Shown here one piece after another: positions 13,059-14,749 of a stretch of 14,749 nt of DNA. How positions within the stretch are numbered: the stretch's first letter is position 1; each line of letters starts with the position of its first letter. The stretch is from Janthinobacterium lividum (GTDB taxonomy: Bacteria; Pseudomonadota; Gammaproteobacteria; Steroidobacterales; Steroidobacteraceae), in the NCBI GenBank assembly GCA_943327025.2, contig CALPVO020000017.1, positions 1 to 14,749 on the forward strand. Reading direction: 5' to 3'. A program made the position numbers and the translations under genes. The notes under the pieces are model-generated. The model saw nothing but the letters and a program-made list of their open reading frames with translations, searched no databases and was not told where the DNA came from.

Positions 13059-14749
13059 GCGAGGTGGCCACCCAGGCGGTTGATGTGGTCGCTCGCGAGA
13101 TTGGCGTCTCGCTTGGCGCAGCCCGTCAATCTTTGGAGGCGCATGCAGAACAGCCCGGAACACCCGGCGCTCTGGAACGTTGCAGCGAACTGCTGCACGA
13201 GGTCTGTGGCGTACTGCGGGTAGTCGAGGTGTATGGCGCGGCGCTGCTGGCTGAGGAAATGGAGCACACCGCCCGTTTTCTGGTTTCTTGTCCGCCGGGT
13301 AGTCGTCCACATGGCGATGGCCTTGAATCGCTCATGCGTTCGCTGGTGCAATTGCCGGCCTACGTCGAGCGCGTGCTGGCCGGCGGCCGCGATCTAACCC
13401 TGGTACTGCTGCCGCTGCTCAATGATTTGCGGGCGGTACGCGGCAGCCCTCTGCTTTCCGAAGGCACCTTGCTGGTGCTGAATTTGTCTTCCGATCGCCA
13501 GCCTAAGCCTCAGGTAGTGGTGCCTGGCGAGACGCCACTCGACGCGCAGCAATGGGCCCGTCGACTGCGCACGCGCTTCCAAGTCGGCTTGCTGGGCTGG
13601 ATTCGCGGTGAACACCCGCAACAGAACCTTGAGGTGCTTGCCGAAGTGGCAGAACGTTTGGAGCAAGTCTCCGTACTGCAGCCCGTGTTTCAGTTCTGGT
13701 GGGTGGTCGGCGCAGTCATCGAAGCGCTCCGTGAAGGAGGTCTTGAGGCGAGTGCCACGCCTAAGCGTCTACTGGGCCAAGCGGACCGCGAGCTCAAGCG
13801 CTTGTATGAAGAGGGCGAGGCCCATTACGCCGCGGCACCGAATCTGGAACTGCTCAACAATCTTCTTTATTACGTAGCCAATACCTCGACGGCTGGTGTG
13901 CGCGTGGAGGCGGTGCGAACTTCCTTCCGGCTTCAGGAATTGTTGCCGGTGTCCGCAGCCATCGAACGTGAACGCGAGCATCTGGCGGCGCCCTCGGTAG
14001 CATTGATGCGCACAGTGGGTGCCGCCATCCGCGAAGATCTCACGCGCGTCAAAGACGTGCTGGATATCTTCGTTCGCAAGGGCGCGCAGGACACGGCTGA
14101 ACTCGTGCCGCAGGTAGAGTTGCTGCGCAAAATCAGCGACACGCTCGGCGTCCTCGACTTGGGTGCGTTGCGTGCGCGGGTGCGGGCCGAGGTTGCTCGA
14201 CTCGAGGACATGGTCGCTGGCCGTCTGGCGCCCAGCGATCGTTTGCTCGTGGAAGTGGCCGCCACCCTCATCAGCGTTGAGGATGGGCTCGATGAGGCAC
14301 TCGTCAGTCTGGTAACCCCTGGCCTCGAGGATGAGGAGGGCGATGCCCGCCATGATGGGCATGATGCCGAGCAACATCGCGTGCAATCCGCTGTGCTGCG
14401 CGAGTGCATCGTCAACCTGGCGCGTATCAAGGAAGCGGTAGCCGGTGCCGTGGCGCAGCAGGTGGCGGTGCCCGCCGCCGCCGTGGATGAGTTGGCGCGG
14501 GGTATTGGTTCCGCCCTCTGGATGCTCGACCGTGAGCGTGCCCGGGATGTGGTGGCGGCATTGGCCGTAGAAGTGCATGGCGTGTTGCTGGAACCCACGT
14601 CGCTTTCTGCAGAGCGGCTCGACCGCCTCGCCGATGCCATGGTGAGCGTCGAGTACTACATGGAGACGCTCGAGGCCGGCCGTACCGACCCTGATTACAT
14701 GCTTGATAACGCCGAGACCTGTTTGCGGGCCTTGGCCGCCCCGCCTTTG
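13055..14749 (+). CDS. chpA: ChpA/PilL hybrid chemosensory histidine kinase, N-terminal part
   Basis: Open frame of 565 codons from the ATG at 13055 to the window end without a stop. ChpA proteins are very large CheA-type kinases with several Hpt domains, CheW-like and receiver domains; only the N-terminal FimL-like/Hpt region is here. It aligns by eye with P. aeruginosa ChpA: LLHEVCGVLRVVEVYGAALLAEEME (47-70), then LVQLPAYVERVLAGGRDLTLVLLPLLNDLRAVRGSPLLSE, RELKRLYEEG, NLLYYVA, and near the end ADAMVSVEYYMETLE. H48 in the HxxxG of the first Hpt-like segment is present, though the usual HxxKG is degenerate (Cys at 51 instead of Lys). Translation is coupled to pilJ (ATGA at 13055-13058). There is no pilK methyltransferase gene between pilJ and chpA, unlike Pseudomonas. 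The kinase core and receiver are outside the window. Confidence 0.95.
   Translation, partial: MSEVATQAVDVVAREIGVSLGAARQSLEAHAEQPGTPGALERCSELLHEVCGVLRVVEVYGAALLAEEMEHTARFLVSCPPGSRPHGDGLESLMRSLVQLPAYVERVLAGGRDLTLVLLPLLNDLRAVRGSPLLSEGTLLVLNLSSDRQPKPQVVVPGETPLDAQQWARRLRTRFQVGLLGWIRGEHPQQNLEVLAEVAERLEQVSVLQPVFQFWWVVGAVIEALREGGLEASATPKRLLGQADRELKRLYEEGEAHYAAAPNLELLNNLLYYVANTSTAGVRVEAVRTSFRLQELLPVSAAIEREREHLAAPSVALMRTVGAAIREDLTRVKDVLDIFVRKGAQDTAELVPQVELLRKISDTLGVLDLGALRARVRAEVARLEDMVAGRLAPSDRLLVEVAATLISVEDGLDEALVSLVTPGLEDEEGDARHDGHDAEQHRVQSAVLRECIVNLARIKEAVAGAVAQQVAVPAAAVDELARGIGSALWMLDRERARDVVAALAVEVHGVLLEPTSLSAERLDRLADAMVSVEYYMETLEAGRTDPDYMLDNAETCLRALAAPPL

Noticed and set aside
11973..13310. Long minus-strand open frame of 445 codons opposite pilJ and chpA
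   Set aside because: It is antisense to strongly conserved coding sequence, has no family resemblance, and long antisense frames are expected in GC-rich DNA.
13769..14578. Minus-strand frame of about 270 codons opposite chpA
   Set aside because: The plus frame matches ChpA continuously through this stretch; the antisense product is histidine-rich shadow sequence.

Overview
The window reads as chromosomal DNA of a GC-rich gammaproteobacterium with type IVa pili. The lineage call rests on gene order and on protein sequence recognised by eye. The order yggT-proC-yggS / pilT-pilU, then pyrB-ruvX-yqgE-tonB-gshB / pilGHIJ-chpA, is essentially the Pseudomonas aeruginosa PA0392-PA0413 block and also resembles the Xanthomonadales/Nevskiales version. 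There are no tRNAs, rRNAs, transposases, phage genes or CRISPR arrays, and coding density is very high.

Layout: (1) 1-1756, minus strand: yggS, proC and yggT (cut by the window edge), a housekeeping PLP-homeostasis/proline operon. (2) 1810-5102, plus strand: three tandem hexameric pilus-retraction ATPases, pilT, pilU and a second PilU-like gene, tightly packed (0-nt gap, then a 1-nt TGATG overlap). (3) 5103-5184: a short convergent gap with a GC-rich hairpin. (4) 5185-10128, minus strand: gshB, a TonB3-type gene, yqgE, ruvX, pyrB and a PyrK-type dihydroorotate dehydrogenase electron-transfer subunit, read in that order. (5) 10129-10309: a divergent intergenic region with a large inverted repeat. 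(6) 10310 to the window end, plus strand: the Pil-Chp chemosensory operon pilG, pilH, pilI, pilJ and the first 565 codons of chpA.

How it fits together: PilT and PilU (and presumably the third ATPase) power pilus retraction. ChpA (CheA-like kinase), PilI (CheW-like adaptor), PilJ (MCP-like receptor) and the response regulators PilG and PilH control when pili extend and retract and, in Pseudomonas, cAMP levels. The tonB gene lies where Pseudomonas has tonB3, which is needed for twitching motility.

The points most worth a second look are: the third PilT/PilU-family ATPase; a PilJ that has lost the whole periplasmic sensor domain (422 residues against about 680) in an otherwise standard operon; a PyrK translationally coupled to pyrB in a lineage that normally uses quinone-linked PyrD; and a 22-bp tandem duplication that separated gshB from tonB and whose upstream copy has lost the duplicated start codon.
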